Of a stretch of 64,000 nt of DNA, positions 8,829 to 19,705 are shown piece by piece. Where the stretch lies: contig NZ_BMCG01000001.1 in assembly GCF_014635065.1 (NCBI RefSeq), positions 186,001-250,000 on the forward strand. The letters run 5' to 3'. The position numbers and the translations under genes are program-made. The notes under the pieces are model-generated. The model saw only the letters and a list, made by a program, of their open reading frames with translations. It made no database searches and was not told where the DNA came from. Each line of letters starts with the position of its first letter. Within the stretch, counting starts at the first letter, position 1. The DNA comes from Oxalicibacterium flavum. GTDB taxonomy: Bacteria > Pseudomonadota > Gammaproteobacteria > Burkholderiales > Burkholderiaceae_D.

Positions 8829-10619
8829 TCATTCGCCTGCGGCAATCCCCTCACGGCGCGGATCGGCGCCGCCGAACCACATGTCCTCGCCGTGGATGTT
8901 CATGCGCATGATGCCGTGCAGTCCCGAGGTCTGTTCCTCCACTGTGACCTCATGCCCTTTCGCGCGCAGGGCATCGGCCAGAGCCGGCGAGGTGCGGCCG
9001 AGTTCGAGTTCGGTCGGTCCGTTGCGGCTGCCAAAGTTGGGCAGGCTGATCGCCTGCTGCACGTTCAGGCCCCACTCCATGGTGCCCACCAGCGTCTTCG
9101 CCACGTAGTTGATGATGGCCGAGCCGCCGGGCGAGCCGATCGCCATCACGAACTTGCCGCTGTCCTTTTCGAACACCAGCGTCGGCGCCATCGAACTGCG
9201 CGGGCGCTTGCCCGGCTGCACGCGGTTGGCGATCGGTCCGTGTTCGTCGGCCGGCAGCATCGAAAAATCGGTCAACTGGTTGTTGAGCAGGAAGCCCGCC
9301 ACCATCTGCCGCGCGCCGAAGGCATTCTCGATGGTGGTGGTCATGGCGAGCGCATTGCCGCGCGCATCGACGACGGACATGTGCGAGGTTGATGGCAATT
9401 CCGGCGAACGATCGCTGCCCCACGCCAGTTGCATGCCGGGCGGCGTGCCTGCCGTGGCAGTGCCCATCGAACGCTCGCCGATCAGCGCTGCGCGCTGCGC
9501 CAGATAGCGTTGATCGAGCAGCGGCATGCCGCCGCCCGGCAAGGGGGCGAAGTCGGGATCGGCCAGGTAGCGGTTGCGGTCGGCATAGGCGAGCCGCCCC
9601 GCTTCGGCAAACAGGTGCACGGCCTGCGGCTGCACGCCGTTGTCATCGGGCGCCAGCGCGCGCAGGTCGAAATGCGCGAGCATGCCCAGCATCTGCGCCA
9701 CCGTGATCGCACCAGACGATGGCGGCGGCATGCCACACAGGCGCCACAGCTTGTAGTCGCTGCACAGCGGCGCGCGCTCTTTTGCGCGATAGCCGGCCAG
9801 GTCCTGCTCGCTCATGGCGCCCGGATTGCTCGCGTGACCCCGCACCTTGGCGACGATGGCGCGCGCGATGTCGCCGTTGTAGAAGGCCTGCGCGCCTTGC
9901 GCGGCGACCGTGCGCAACGTAACCGCCAGTTCAGGATTTCGCAACAGAAAACCGACAGGACGCGGCTGACCGGACGCGTCATAGAAATAGGCGGCCGCCA
10001 CCGGGTCCTGCTTGAGCGCCTGTTCGCGCATCAGCAGCGTATGCAGGCGCGCACTGACGGGAAAGCCCTCTTCCGCCAGCCGGATCGCCGGTTCGAACAG
10101 CGCGGCCCACGGCAGCCTGCCATGCTGGCGATGCACGTCTTCCAGCATGCGCAGCACGCCCGGCACGCCAACCGCGCGGCCGCCGATCACCGCATCGTAG
10201 AACGACATCGGCGATCCATCCGCCTGCAGGAACAGTTTTTCATCGACCGCGGCCGGCGCGGTTTCTCGGCCGTCGAAAGCCTGCACCGTGCGTCCGTCAA
10301 AATGCATGAAGAAGGCGCCGCCGCCGATACCCGACGATTGCGGCTCGACCAGCGTCAGCACCATCTGCGTCGCAATCGCCGCATCCACCGCCGAACCGCC
10401 GCGCTTGAGCATCAGCGCACCGGCCTCCGCCGCCAGCGGGTTGGCGGCCACCACCATTTCCTTCTTGGTGAACCAGCCATCCTTTTCCTGGTAGCCGCTG
10501 GCGCCTTCGGGTTCCAGCGTGGCAACCGGTCCGGCCGGCGGAAGGTGGCTGCAGGCGGACAGCGATGCGGCAAACAGCAAGGCGATCAGCGGACGAGGCG
10601 ACATTGGACGGGATGACAT
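8829..10619 (-). CDS. ggt: Gamma-glutamyltransferase lipoprotein
   Basis: 596 residues. An N-terminal lipobox, LFAASLSAC followed by SHLPP, predicts a lipid-anchored envelope protein, unlike the soluble periplasmic E. coli GGT. The Ntn-hydrolase core is present: [20 protein letters not shown] and GIGGGAFF in the large subunit. The autocleavage site [10 protein letters not shown] follows, where the Thr before SHMSV becomes the nucleophile of the small subunit. [12 protein letters not shown] is also conserved. The enzyme hydrolyses or transfers the gamma-glutamyl group of glutathione. The ATG at 10619 has AGGAG 5 nt upstream; a GTG at 10625 is unlikely. Confidence 0.92.
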   Translation of the reverse strand: MSSRPMSPRPLIALLFAASLSACSHLPPAGPVATLEPEGASGYQEKDGWFTKKEMVVAANPLAAEAGALMLKRGGSAVDAAIATQMVLTLVEPQSSGIGGGAFFMHFDGRTVQAFDGRETAPAAVDEKLFLQADGSPMSFYDAVIGGRAVGVPGVLRMLEDVHRQHGRLPWAALFEPAIRLAEEGFPVSARLHTLLMREQALKQDPVAAAYFYDASGQPRPVGFLLRNPELAVTLRTVAAQGAQAFYNGDIARAIVAKVRGHASNPGAMSEQDLAGYRAKERAPLCSDYKLWRLCGMPPPSSGAITVAQMLGMLAHFDLRALAPDDNGVQPQAVHLFAEAGRLAYADRNRYLADPDFAPLPGGGMPLLDQRYLAQRAALIGERSMGTATAGTPPGMQLAWGSDRSPELPSTSHMSVVDARGNALAMTTTIENAFGARQMVAGFLLNNQLTDFSMLPADEHGPIANRVQPGKRPRSSMAPTLVFEKDSGKFVMAIGSPGGSAIINYVAKTLVGTMEWGLNVQQAISLPNFGSRNGPTELELGRTSPALADALRAKGHEVTVEEQTSGLHGIMRMNIHGEDMWFGGADPRREGIAAGE

Positions 10620-10701
10620 GAGCACTCCTGCAAGACGGATACAGCCAGCAGTGTAGCGTGCAAGGATGCCAATCAGGCAAGAATGCGTGAGCGCGTACCC
10701 A

Positions 10702-10732
10702 TAAAAAAAGCGGACCCGAAGGTCCGCTTTTA
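10702..10732 (-). terminator. Rho-independent terminator of adk
   Basis: On the minus strand AAAAGCGGACC TTCG GGTCCGCTTTTTTT: a stable stem with a UUCG tetraloop and a T-run, 17 nt after the adk stop and 80 nt before the ggt start. Confidence 0.92.
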
Positions 10733-10748
10733 TCGATGGCTGGCCCGC

Positions 10749-11414
<666 letters not shown>

Positions 11415-11561
11415 CTAAATGAACTTGAATCGATAACCGCAGTGGCCGCGATTGGCCAGGGGAAAAGTCTGAATCACGATTCGACTTGTCGGCAGAGCAC
11501 GGAATTTAACACAAAAAGGGGCAAAAACCCGGTTTTGATGACAGGCAGACAAGCATGCGGG

Positions 11562-12311
11562 TCAGGAAAAATGCCGGCGCACGCGCTCCAGATCGTCCGG
11601 CGTATCGACGCCGGCGGCCGGCGCCTCGTCGGTCACGTGCACCGCGATCGGCACGCCGTGCCACAGCACGCGCAGCTGCTCGAGCGCCTCGATGCGTTCG
11701 AGCGGCGAGACTTCGAGCCGCGGATAGGCCTGCAGGAAATCGTTGCGGAAGGCGTACAGCCCGATGTGGCGCAGCGGCGCGTAACCATCCGGCAATTCAT
11801 CTTGCGCACGGGCGAAGCCGTCGCGATGCCAAGGGATCGTCGCACGCGAGAAATACAGCGCGCGGCCGGCGCGGTCGAGCACGACCTTGACCACGTTCGG
11901 GTTGAAGGTCTCGGCCACGGCGTCGATCGCGTGCGCGGCGGTCGCCATCGACACTTCGGCACTGATCAGTTGCGCGGTGGCCGCGATCAGCGCGGGAGCG
12001 ATCAGCGGTTCGTCGCCCTGCACGTTGACCACCACCGCATCGTCCGGCAGTCCGATGGCGGCCGCCACTTCGGCGATGCGGTCGGTGCCCGAAGGATGGT
12101 CGTCGCGCGTCATGCGTGCATCCACGCCATGCGCCTGGCAGGCAGCGACAATGTCGGCATGGTCGGTGGCGACGATCACCTGCGCCGCGCCGGCCTGCGC
12201 CGCGCGCTCGGCCACGCGCACGATCATCGGCTTGCCACCGAGATCGGCGAGCGGCTTGTTCGGCAGGCGGGTGGAAGCGAGACGGGCGGGAATGATGACG
12301 GTAAAGGACAT
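11562..12311 (-). CDS. kdsB: 3-deoxy-manno-octulosonate cytidylyltransferase
   Basis: Activates Kdo with CTP to CMP-Kdo for lipopolysaccharide inner core synthesis. 249 residues starting [20 protein letters not shown], with the nucleotide-binding RLASTRLP block, [17 protein letters not shown] and [12 protein letters not shown]. The longer open frame to 12380 overlaps the Trm112 gene and is not family-like. It is 17 nt downstream of the Trm112 gene and in one run with lpxK, an LPS-linked operon. Confidence 0.96.
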   Translation of the reverse strand: MSFTVIIPARLASTRLPNKPLADLGGKPMIVRVAERAAQAGAAQVIVATDHADIVAACQAHGVDARMTRDDHPSGTDRIAEVAAAIGLPDDAVVVNVQGDEPLIAPALIAATAQLISAEVSMATAAHAIDAVAETFNPNVVKVVLDRAGRALYFSRATIPWHRDGFARAQDELPDGYAPLRHIGLYAFRNDFLQAYPRLEVSPLERIEALEQLRVLWHGVPIAVHVTDEAPAAGVDTPDDLERVRRHFS

Positions 12312-12328
12312 GCTGACTGGCGCTGCGC

Positions 12329-12514
12329 TCAGTTCGCCGTCGGCGCGGCAGCCTGCAGGTCGCGTGCCTGATCGGCCCACATGATCGGAATGCCGTCGCG
12401 GATCGGATAGGCAAGGCGGTCGGCCTTGCAGATCAGTTCCTGCGCCTTGCGGTCATGGTCGAGCGGACCCTTGCAGATCGGGCAAACCAGGATGTCAAGC
12501 AGTCGAGTGTCCAC
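12329..12514 (-). CDS. Trm112/YcaR family zinc-ribbon-like protein
   Basis: 61 residues. [18 protein letters not shown] then [15 protein letters not shown] is the Trm112 (UPF0434) signature, with a single CPxCK pair. In other organisms Trm112 proteins activate methyltransferases; the partner here is unknown. The start is taken as GTG at 12514 with GGAG 8 nt upstream, because family members begin right before LLDILVCP. An ATG at 12529 in the same frame would add five residues. The gene start overlaps the last codons of lpxK by about 20 nt, which implies translational coupling. Confidence 0.88.
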   Translation of the reverse strand: MDTRLLDILVCPICKGPLDHDRKAQELICKADRLAYPIRDGIPIMWADQARDLQAAAPTAN

Positions 12515-13526
12515 GGAGTTTCTCCACAATTCGTTCGGCGAAGGCGCGGTCGAGCTGCGCCGTCACGGGCACGACCCAGATGCGCGGGTCGTTTTTCAAG
12601 GCTTCATGTTGCCGACATTTTACTGCATCCTTCTCCGTGATCAGGATGGTATCGGCTTGCACGGCGGCAAACGGATCGTCGGCAAAATCGTGATGGTCGG
12701 GCAGCGCGAGGCAGTCGAATTGCAGGCCCGCATCGCGCAGCAACTGGAAGAAGCGCGCCGGGTTGCCGATGCCGGCGGCAGCCAGCATGGACGATGAAGT
12801 CCCCTGCTGCGCAAACGATGCAAGCGCGCGCGTTTGCTGCGGATCGCACAGCCGTTCGGCCACCGTTCCCTGCAGCGTCATCGCGACCGCATCGTCCGGC
12901 ACGCCGGGCACCGGCAATGCGCCGTTGACGACTGTAAAGTCGCGCGGCCTGTCGGCCGGCTCGCGCAAGGGACCGGCCGGCAGCAGCCAGCCGTTGCCGA
13001 CACCGCGTCCGTCGAACAGCACGATCTCGATGTCACGCGCGAGACGGTAATGCTGAAGACCGTCGTCGGAAACGATGACATCGACCTGCGGATGCGCGGC
13101 CAGCAGGGCCGATGCCGTCGCCACGCGGTCGCGCCCGACCATGACCGGGCATTGCGCACGCTGCGCGATCAGCAGCGGTTCGTCGCCGACGTCGTGCGCC
13201 GATGCTTGCGCGTGCACCTCGCGCACCACCGTGTTATCTACGCCGTAGCCGCGCGAGATCACGCCCGGGTGGAAGCCGACTTCACGCAGCGCCTGCACCA
13301 GCCAGATTGTCAGCGGCGTCTTGCCGGTGCCGCCGACGAAGATGTTGCCGACCACGATCACCGGCACCGGCATGCGCTGCATCTTTTCCGGATGATCGAG
13401 ATAGGAACGCCGGCGCGCCGCGGCCACGCGGCCGAACAGGCAGGACAGCGGCAGCAGCGCATGCGCTGCCACGCCGCGCCGCAGCCAGGCGCGCGTCAGG
13501 AATTGTTCGAGTCGGGAACGGCTCAC
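12495..13526 (-). CDS. lpxK: Tetraacyldisaccharide 4'-kinase LpxK
   Basis: Inner-membrane-associated kinase that phosphorylates the 4' position of the lipid A precursor. 343 residues. It contains [22 protein letters not shown] (P-loop GGTGKTP), [17 protein letters not shown] and [17 protein letters not shown] at 13526 gives the family-like N-terminus [17 protein letters not shown] with a membrane-binding region behind it. The frame upstream of it overlaps exbD and is rejected. The start lies 13 nt after the exbD stop; the 3' end overlaps the Trm112 gene. Confidence 0.93.
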   Translation of the reverse strand: MSRSRLEQFLTRAWLRRGVAAHALLPLSCLFGRVAAARRRSYLDHPEKMQRMPVPVIVVGNIFVGGTGKTPLTIWLVQALREVGFHPGVISRGYGVDNTVVREVHAQASAHDVGDEPLLIAQRAQCPVMVGRDRVATASALLAAHPQVDVIVSDDGLQHYRLARDIEIVLFDGRGVGNGWLLPAGPLREPADRPRDFTVVNGALPVPGVPDDAVAMTLQGTVAERLCDPQQTRALASFAQQGTSSSMLAAAGIGNPARFFQLLRDAGLQFDCLALPDHHDFADDPFAAVQADTILITEKDAVKCRQHEALKNDPRIWVVPVTAQLDRAFAERIVEKLRGHSTA

Positions 13527-13539
13527 GACGGCAGGCGCG

Positions 13540-13974
13540 TCACTTCTGTCCGCGCGTTTGCGCGACGAACACGACCTTGGGATAGCCGGCAATGCGCGCC
13601 GCGTCGAGCACGTTGATGACGGTCTGATGCGCAGCGGTGGCATCGGCCGCGATCGCGATGACCGGATCGGCATTCTTGCGGCCCGAGGCGTTGACCACCG
13701 ACGTCAGTTCCGCCGCCAGCGCTTCGGCATTCTGCACCGCGACGCGGTTGTTGTTGATGGTGTAGCGGTTCTGCGCATCGATGCCGATGTTGATCTGCAG
13801 CGGCTGCTCCTGCGCCTTTTCGGCGTCGGCGGTCGGCAGTGTGATCTGCAGCGCGGTGAAACGGCTGAAGGTGGTCGTGACCATCAGGAAGATCAGGATC
13901 ACGAGCAGCACGTCGATGAACGGGATCAGGTTGATCTCCGGGTCCTCGCGGCCATGGCGTTTGCGGAAGTTCAT
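13540..13974 (-). CDS. exbD: ExbD/TolR family biopolymer transport protein
   Basis: 144 residues, one transmembrane helix (INLIPFIDVLLVILIFLMVTT, with the conserved Asp that carries protons) and a periplasmic domain. It pairs with ExbB to form the proton-driven motor that energises TonB or a Tol-like partner. No tonB is in the window. It lies 15 nt downstream of exbB and directly before lpxK. The position in a lipid A operon is typical of betaproteobacteria. Confidence 0.93.
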   Translation of the reverse strand: MNFRKRHGREDPEINLIPFIDVLLVILIFLMVTTTFSRFTALQITLPTADAEKAQEQPLQINIGIDAQNRYTINNNRVAVQNAEALAAELTSVVNASGRKNADPVIAIAADATAAHQTVINVLDAARIAGYPKVVFVAQTRGQK

Positions 13975-13989
13975 GCGCGCCGTCCGGCC

Positions 13990-14601
13990 TTATTTGCGGT
14001 TGCCGTGGACGATATCGACGAACTTCACGGCCTGCTGCTCCATCTCGACCACGAAGGTATCGACCAGCGCGCGGAAGTGGCGGTAGAACACCAGCGCCGG
14101 CATCGCGATCGCGATGCCGAAGCCGGTGTTGTAGAGCGCGATGGAAATGCCATGCGCCAGCTGGCCCGGATTGGAGCCGGTGCCGGCTGCGTTCTGCGAA
14201 CCGAAGATTTCGATCATGCCGACGATGGTGCCGAACAGGCCCATCAGCGGCGCCAGCGAGGCGATGGTGCCGAGCGTGGTCAGGAAGCGTTCGAGTTCGT
14301 GCGCGGTCGCCTGCCCTGCTTCCTCGATCGATTCCTTCATGATCTCGCGCGGCGAATCGACGTTGCGCAGGCCGGCCGCCAGCACGCGGCCCAGCGGCGA
14401 ATTCTGCTCCAGCGTGGTCACCACCTTGTCGTCGATGCGGCCGTTCTGATAGACGCGGATCACTTCCTGCAGCAGCGTCGGCGGCAGGATGCGCGCGCGC
14501 CGCAGGTAGAGCAGGCGTTCGACGATCAGCGCGAGCGCGATGACGGAAGCCAGCAGCAGAAAGTAGATCGGCCAGCCTGCTGCGTGAATGATGGCGAGCA
14601 A
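13990..14601 (-). CDS. exbB: ExbB/TolQ/MotA family proton channel protein
   Basis: 203 residues. The first helix is AGWPIYFLLLASVIALALIVERLLYL and the C-terminal block is MGLFGTIVGMIEIF followed by GIAIAMPALVFY, the two conserved MotA/TolQ/ExbB helices. The start is an unusual TTG at 14601: AAGGAG stands 6 nt before it and no ATG or GTG is available nearby. The frame stays open to 14775 but that sequence is not family-like. First gene of the exbB-exbD-lpxK-Trm112-kdsB run. Confidence 0.92.
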   Translation of the reverse strand: MLAIIHAAGWPIYFLLLASVIALALIVERLLYLRRARILPPTLLQEVIRVYQNGRIDDKVVTTLEQNSPLGRVLAAGLRNVDSPREIMKESIEEAGQATAHELERFLTTLGTIASLAPLMGLFGTIVGMIEIFGSQNAAGTGSNPGQLAHGISIALYNTGFGIAIAMPALVFYRHFRALVDTFVVEMEQQAVKFVDIVHGNRK

Positions 14602-14730
14602 GATAAGCTCCTTCGTTGGATCGATGGATGATGCGGAATGAGGGGAAATCGGCGTGAAGCGATTCCCGAGAATGTAACGGTTTGACGGCGGGCAGGCAAG
14701 CGCCGCCTCGTTCTGCCGCGCCTGCGACAG

Positions 14731-14763
14731 TTGTCCACGGTTATGCAGGATTTCTGTGGACAA
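14731..14763. repeat. Inverted repeat with DnaA-box-like arms upstream of exbB
   Basis: TTGTCCAC and GTGGACAA are perfect inverted arms separated by 17 nt. One arm read on the minus strand (TTGTCCACA) differs from the DnaA box TTATCCACA at one position. It lies between the 5' ends of the exbB transcript and the 3' end of the sigma-54 activator gene. The function is unknown. Confidence 0.4.
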
Positions 14764-14846
14764 GATTGTGAGCAACCCTGACCGACGCGCGAGAAGTGAC
14801 TGATTTCAAATGAGATTTTTCCGCTGCCGAAAAAAGTGGCGGTACT

Positions 14847-16481
<1,635 letters not shown>

Positions 16482-16513
16482 GGCATCGTTCTCCTTGTCC
16501 ATGCAGCGTTCCT

Positions 16514-16529
16514 AGCAATGTCCCTGCCA
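16514..16529 (-). promoter_or_regulatory. Probable sigma-54 promoter of the activator gene
   Basis: On the minus strand TGGCAGGGACATTGCT: the invariant GG and GC are 12 bp apart as required, TTGC is perfect, and TGGCAC has one change (C to G). The predicted start is about 16503, placing AAGGAG and the ATG at 16481 in a short leader. This suggests autoregulation. Confidence 0.55.
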
Positions 16530-16651
16530 TGCAGGAAAAACGGCGCCATCACCGCGAAGAACATCGCCGCGCTCGATCAAGGCAGCGGAAAGTCTTGCCC
16601 GCCACACATGTTTTCGCCCCATCGGCGTGCATTCCTGTCGCCCATGCACCG

Positions 16652-16685
16652 CCATGTTGTTAACAACATGGTTAACAAGTGTTGA
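16652..16685. promoter_or_regulatory. Perfect 20-bp palindrome plus adjacent half-sites: candidate enhancer
   Basis: CCATGTTGTTAACAACATGG (16652-16671) is a perfect palindrome. It is followed at once by TTAACAAGTGTTGA (16672-16685), a second near-perfect dyad. GTTAACAA is repeated 12 bp apart. The site is about 240 bp upstream of the operon start and 160 bp upstream of the activator start, distances usual for sigma-54 upstream activating sequences. It does not match the classical NifA site TGT-N10-ACA. Confidence 0.65.
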
Positions 16686-16733
16686 CACAAGCAAGGCTGT
16701 GGCACACCCGAAAATTTGGCATTCGGACAAGCA

Positions 16734-16746
16734 AATCACCTCCTTG
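16734..16746 (+). promoter_or_regulatory. Possible IHF site between enhancer and promoter
   Basis: AATCACCTCCTTG matches the IHF consensus WATCAANNNNTTR with one mismatch. It lies between the palindrome and the -24/-12 element, where DNA bending would be expected. A short degenerate consensus makes this tentative. Confidence 0.3.
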
Positions 16747-16880
16747 AACGGGCGAAAAATGCCATGCAGGCCGGCATGCCGCATCGGCCGCAATCGCTTG
16801 TCCGGCAAGGCTTTTCGGCCGATCGAACGGATCGTGCCGACACTCCCTTTGCAATCCCAAACGGCCTTGCCGCACGCGCT

Positions 16881-16896
16881 TGGCACATCAATTGCA
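16881..16896 (+). promoter_or_regulatory. Sigma-54 (-24/-12) promoter of the ABC-nitrilase operon
   Basis: TGGCACATCAATTGCA: complete TGGCAC and TTGCA elements with GG and GC 12 bp apart, an essentially consensus RpoN promoter. The predicted start is near 16907, giving a leader of about 64 nt before the ATG at 16971. Confidence 0.85.
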
Positions 16897-16970
16897 CTAC
16901 AGGTTCATGTCAAGCGGATGCAACCGGCCAGACGCGACAAGCCCGAAGCAATGTCAACAGGATGCGAACC

Positions 16971-17786
16971 ATGAACTCAGTCGTCGATTTTTCCCACGTT
17001 CAGCACGAACCGCCCGCCGTGCCGGCAGCGGAACGCGCCCACATCACGGTACGCGGCCTGCACAAGGCCTTTGGCGGCGTGCCCGTCTATTCCGATTTCA
17101 ACCTCGATCTGCCCAAGGGGCGCGTGACCTGCGTGTTCGGTCCCAACGGCTGCGGCAAATCGACACTGATCAACATGATCGCGGGCCTGATCCCGCACGA
17201 TGCCGGCGACATCCTGTTCGACGGCAAGACGCTGCAGCAGACCACCATCGGCTACGTGTTCCAGAACTATCGCGAAGCGCTGTTCCCGTGGATGCGCGCG
17301 ATCGACAACATCCGCTATCCGCTCAAGCTCAAGGGCATGAGCGAGGCCGACTGCGATGCGCGCGTGCAGGAACTGATCGAATCCTTCGACGTGCGCTTCG
17401 ACCTCAACCGCTATCCCTATGAATTCTCGGGCGGACAGCAGCAGTTGATCTCCATCATGCGCGCGCTGGCGCCGCACCCGGAAGTGCTGTTCCTCGACGA
17501 GCCGTTCTCGGCGCTCGACTACGAGATGACGCTCTTCATCCGCGAGAAGCTGCAGGAAATCTTCCAGGCCACTGGCGTCACCATGATCGTGGTCTCGCAC
17601 GATCTGGAAGAAGCGGTCTATCTGGCCAATCACATCCTGCTGCTGACCAAGCGCCCGACGCGCGTGGCCGACAACGTGTTCTTCGACGCCGCCCGGCCGC
17701 GCGACCTGCGCACGCTGTCGAGCGATGCCTTCGTGCGCACCAAGGCACGCTGCCTGGATATCTTTCAGAACGAGGTACGCAAATGA
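16971..17786 (+). CDS. ABC transporter ATP-binding protein (nitrate/taurine/sulfonate type)
   Basis: 271 residues. Walker A GPNGCGKST, Q-loop FQNYREALFPWM, signature SGGQQQ (one residue from LSGGQ), Walker B EVLFLDEPFSALD and the switch VVSHDLEEA are in order. The 'FQNYREALFPW' pattern is typical of the TauB/SsuB/NrtD subfamily. MNSVVDF at 16971 has AGGA 8 nt upstream. It is the first gene behind the sigma-54 promoter; its stop overlaps the permease start (ATGA). Confidence 0.92.
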   Translation: MNSVVDFSHVQHEPPAVPAAERAHITVRGLHKAFGGVPVYSDFNLDLPKGRVTCVFGPNGCGKSTLINMIAGLIPHDAGDILFDGKTLQQTTIGYVFQNYREALFPWMRAIDNIRYPLKLKGMSEADCDARVQELIESFDVRFDLNRYPYEFSGGQQQLISIMRALAPHPEVLFLDEPFSALDYEMTLFIREKLQEIFQATGVTMIVVSHDLEEAVYLANHILLLTKRPTRVADNVFFDAARPRDLRTLSSDAFVRTKARCLDIFQNEVRK

Positions 17787-18568
17787 AAACCGCCGCCAAC
17801 CCTTTCCTTTCGCCGCACGTGCTGCGCATCGCGCGCGCCCTGATCGGCCCGGCCGCGCTGGTCGCCGTCTGGTGGGTCGCCAACGATTCGGCATGGGTCA
17901 GCAACAAGCTGCTGCCCAATCCCTTCGACACCTTCGCCACGCTCGGCAGCAGCCTGTGGTCGGGTTCGATGACGGCCGACCTCGGCGCCACGCTGTTCCG
18001 CACGCTGTATGCGTTCGCGATGGCGGCCGCGGCCGGGATTCCGGTCGGCATCGCGCTCGGCTCCAACGACCGCATCTATCGCACGGTGGAATTCCTCGTC
18101 GATTTCTTCCGCTCGACGCCGGCCACCGCGATGTTTCCGCTGTTCCTGCTGATCTTCGGCATCGGCGACTTCGCCAAGATCGCGGTCGCGGCCTTCTCGG
18201 CCTGGCTGGTGGTGGTGTTCAACGTCGCCTACGGCGTCATGAACTCGCGCAAGACTCGCATCCTGGCCGCGCGCGTGATGGGTGCGTCCAGATGGCGCGT
18301 GTTCCGCGACGTGCTGTTCTGGGAATCGCTGCCGCAGACCTTCGTCGGCCTGCGCATGGCGGTCTCGCTGGCGCTGGTGGTCATCATCGTGGCCGAGATG
18401 TTCATCGGTTCCACCAACGGCATGGGCCACCGCATCATCGATGCGCAACAGGTATTCGACCTGCAGCAGATGTACGCCTCGATCCTGATCACGGGCGCCA
18501 TCGGCTACGGATTCAACGTCCTTTTCATCGCGCTGGAGAAATGGATCGTGCACTGGGCCGGTCGCTGA
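17783..18568 (+). CDS. ABC transporter permease (TauC/SsuC type)
   Basis: 261 residues with about six membrane helices, e.g. IARALIGPAALVAVWWVA and LALVVIIVAEMFIGS. The EAA loop that docks the ATPase is seen in AARVMGASRWRVFRDVLFWESLP. Family BPD_transp_1. It starts inside the ATPase stop codon, so the two are translationally coupled. Confidence 0.92.
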   Translation: MKTAANPFLSPHVLRIARALIGPAALVAVWWVANDSAWVSNKLLPNPFDTFATLGSSLWSGSMTADLGATLFRTLYAFAMAAAAGIPVGIALGSNDRIYRTVEFLVDFFRSTPATAMFPLFLLIFGIGDFAKIAVAAFSAWLVVVFNVAYGVMNSRKTRILAARVMGASRWRVFRDVLFWESLPQTFVGLRMAVSLALVVIIVAEMFIGSTNGMGHRIIDAQQVFDLQQMYASILITGAIGYGFNVLFIALEKWIVHWAGR

Positions 18569-18595
18569 CCGCCCGCCTTCAACCTGGAGAATGAA

Positions 18596-19576
18596 ATGAA
18601 AAAGCTCGTTTTGGCATCGCTCATCACCGGTCTGCTGTGCAGCGCAGGCACGGCCTCGGCCCAGAAGATGGAAAAGGTCACCGCGTCATGGCTGCCCATC
18701 ATGCAGACCATGGCCTACTACGTCGCGCTCGAGGAAAAGCTGTTCGAGAAGGCCGGCATCGAGATCAACTCGGTCAAGTTCCAGAACCCGAACCAGATCA
18801 TCGACTCGCTGGTGTCGGGCCAGGCCGACTTCGGTCCGCCGGGTGCGGCGGCCGGCATCACCGCGCTGGCCGAAGCGCGTTATCCCGGCACTTTCAAGGT
18901 CTTCGGCTTGCAGGGCGGTGGCATCAAGGTCAACATGATCAACGACGGCCTGATCGTCTCGAACGCCTCGACGATCTCCTCGTTCAAGGACCTCAAGGGC
19001 AAGCGCATCGGCACCCTGCCCGGCATCCAGTGGAAGACCATCACGCGCTACGTGATCCGCCAGAACGGGCTCGATCCCGACAAGGATGTGACCATCAACG
19101 AGATCGCGGTGCCTATGCACATCCCGTCGCTGCTGGCAGGCTCGGTTGACGCCACGCTGTCGCTGGAACCGGTCGGCTCGATCGCCGTCGCATCCGGCGA
19201 AGCCAAGCGCGCGATGACCAATCCGGTCGCGACCTTCATCGCCGATCCGTTCTATTCGGGCGTGTCGGTACTGTCCACCAAGTTCATGCAGGAACGGCCG
19301 GAAGTGGCGAAGAAGGTGGTCGAAGTGCTCGATCAGGCGACCAGGATGACCAACGAGAACTTCGACAAGTACCGTCCCATCATCGCCAAGTACACGGCCA
19401 TCCAGCCGGCCCAGGTCAACCTGGTGGCGCAACCCTATCTGCGCGCCAACAGCGAGCTGAACGCGACCGACATCCAGTCCTACCAGGCGCTGGTCAACGT
19501 GTTCGAGAAGGAAGGCGTGCTCAAGCAGCACATCGACGTCAAGACGCTGATGCTGAAACCGGGCGACTTCCGCTGA
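18596..19576 (+). CDS. Periplasmic substrate-binding protein, NMT1/SsuA-like
   Basis: 326 residues with a signal peptide (KKLVLASLITGLLCSAGTASAQ). The mature part follows the NMT1/TauA pattern: ASWLPIMQTMAYYVALEEKLFEKAGIE, IIDSLVSGQADFGPPG, DLKGKRIGTLPG. These proteins bind organic sulfonates, nitrogen compounds or pyrimidine precursors, and the ligand cannot be read from sequence. The linked nitrilase suggests a nitrile, amide or carbamoyl compound. It is 28 nt downstream of the permease. Confidence 0.9.
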   Translation: MKKLVLASLITGLLCSAGTASAQKMEKVTASWLPIMQTMAYYVALEEKLFEKAGIEINSVKFQNPNQIIDSLVSGQADFGPPGAAAGITALAEARYPGTFKVFGLQGGGIKVNMINDGLIVSNASTISSFKDLKGKRIGTLPGIQWKTITRYVIRQNGLDPDKDVTINEIAVPMHIPSLLAGSVDATLSLEPVGSIAVASGEAKRAMTNPVATFIADPFYSGVSVLSTKFMQERPEVAKKVVEVLDQATRMTNENFDKYRPIIAKYTAIQPAQVNLVAQPYLRANSELNATDIQSYQALVNVFEKEGVLKQHIDVKTLMLKPGDFR

Positions 19577-19586
19577 CCATGAACCG

Positions 19587-19614
19587 CCGGGCGCCCCCCG
19601 ATCCCGCCGCCCGG
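19587..19614 (+). other. Stem-loop between binding-protein and nitrilase genes
   Basis: CCGGGCG / CGCCCGG arms with a 14-nt loop, without a T-run. It could stabilise the 3' end of the highly expressed binding-protein message or reduce read-through. The surrounding 129-bp gap shows no other feature. Confidence 0.4.
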
Positions 19615-19705
19615 CCCTGACAATCCGATTACCCAGCAGACAAGGCGACGGCCGCGGCCCTCGCAAGGCCGCCGCATTGCCTGCGCAAACCCAAGGAGCA
19701 AGAAC

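Noticed and set aside
14731-14763. Replication origin
   Set aside because: Only two imperfect DnaA-like boxes, no cluster, no AT-rich unwinding region and no dnaA/dnaN/gyrB genes.
16697-16715. TGGCAC downstream of the palindrome
   Set aside because: No TTGC at the required distance, so not a -24/-12 promoter.
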